A stretch of 5,363 nt of DNA, taken from NCBI GenBank assembly GCA_033720735.1, contig JAWWBX010000305.1, forward strand, positions 1-5,363. Direction: 5' to 3'. Below are positions 4,955-5,363 of the stretch, one piece after another. Positions within the stretch are counted from its first letter, which is position 1. Each line of letters starts with the position of its first letter. Source of the stretch: B8-G4 sp033720735. GTDB taxonomy: Bacteria > Bacteroidota > Bacteroidia > Chitinophagales > Saprospiraceae. The position numbers and the translations under genes were made by a program. The notes under the pieces are model-generated. The model saw nothing but the letters and a program-made list of their open reading frames with translations, searched no databases and was not told the origin of the DNA.

Positions 4955-5363
4955 CTATCCCAGCGCGTCCAGAATGAATGAGCGGAATGTGCGGTATGAA
5001 TTGTCCATGGGAACGGAGAGCAAATCTGCATCACGGTAGCGCGCGAGCCGTTCAGGGATCCTGACATCCAGTCCAAGGGGCTTGATCGTATCCAGAAACT
5101 TGGCGGGATGTGCTGTTGCCAGAAACAAACCGGTCTCGTTCGATCTGAGGTGTGCACGTAATGCGGCATAGCCAGTGGCTCCGTGGGGATCGAGCAGGTG
5201 GCCGGTCTCGTCATGGACCGAGCGGATCGTGTGCAACGTTTTCTCATCACTGGTGGCATGGCCGGCGATGGTCTGGCGCAAGGCGTTTGCATCTCCATCA
5301 AACAGTGTGAGGAGACGGTCGAAATTGCTTGGCGCACCGACATCCATGGCATTGGAAAGGGTT
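4955..5363 (-). CDS. thrC: threonine synthase, C-terminal part (5' end outside window)
   Basis: The visible 135 codons match the C-terminal region of PLP-dependent threonine synthase, which converts O-phospho-L-homoserine to threonine and phosphate in the cytoplasm. Recognisable family blocks are SNAMDVGAPSNFDRLL near the window edge, DPHGATGYAALR in the middle, and the diagnostic TAHPAKF, followed by the conserved tail around IPERLARYRDADLLSVP. The frame stays open to the right edge (TLSNAMDVG), so the ATG at 5345-5347 is internal and not a start. The PLP lysine and the catalytic N-terminal part lie outside the window. The gene ends with TAG at 4957-4955, 17 bp before a 24-bp palindrome. In many bacteria thrC follows thrA and thrB, which would lie to the right on this strand; that cannot be checked here. 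Confidence 0.93.
   Translation of the reverse strand, partial: TLSNAMDVGAPSNFDRLLTLFDGDANALRQTIAGHATSDEKTLHTIRSVHDETGHLLDPHGATGYAALRAHLRSNETGLFLATAHPAKFLDTIKPLGLDVRIPERLARYRDADLLSVPMDNSYRTFRSFILDALG

Noticed and set aside
4784..4981. Plus-strand 65-codon small protein between the AGMO-like gene and thrC
   Set aside because: It runs through both dyads and overlaps the thrC 3' end, has no ribosome binding site, and resembles no known protein. Chance is more likely.
5345..5347. ATG as the start of a short minus-strand protein
   Set aside because: The frame continues past it to the window edge with conserved threonine synthase sequence (TLSNAMDVG), so this Met is internal.

Overview
The window looks like a moderately GC-rich Bacteroidota (Bacteroidetes) chromosome. 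The evidence is a TonB-dependent receptor with an N-terminal CarboxypepD_reg-like domain, a Bacteroidetes-type -7 promoter element (TAnnTTTG) ahead of the first gene, and weak or absent Shine-Dalgarno sequences. No genus can be named from this sequence alone.

Layout. Positions 1-317 hold no convincing gene. They contain a small stem-loop, a four-copy 8-bp tandem repeat, a strong terminator-like hairpin and an exact TATCTTTG promoter element. Next on the + strand is an orphan NarL/LuxR-type response regulator (318-965). An 80-bp gap follows, holding a perfect 8+8 dyad that resembles a DtxR-type metalloregulator box, and then a FecA-like outer-membrane TonB-dependent receptor (1046-3490). Tail-to-tail with it, with only 2 bp between the stop codons, is a minus-strand integral-membrane di-iron hydroxylase of the alkylglycerol monooxygenase (AGMO/TMEM195) type (3493-4680). 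Its only sensible start is TTG. A 274-bp gap (4681-4954) carries two copies of the dyad ATTTCGA-N6-TCGAAAT plus two extra TCGAAA half-sites. The window ends inside the 3' part of threonine synthase (thrC, minus strand, 4955-5363, 5' end outside).

How the genes fit together. The receptor is probably an iron-chelate importer, and the metal-box-like dyad before it suggests metal-responsive control (inference). The response regulator has no histidine kinase beside it, so a link to the receptor rests on adjacency only. The AGMO-like enzyme and threonine synthase look like unrelated neighbours. I see no complete new multi-gene system. The most notable unexplained signals are the duplicated TTTCGA/TCGAAA dyads before the AGMO-like gene and the DtxR-like dyad before the receptor.
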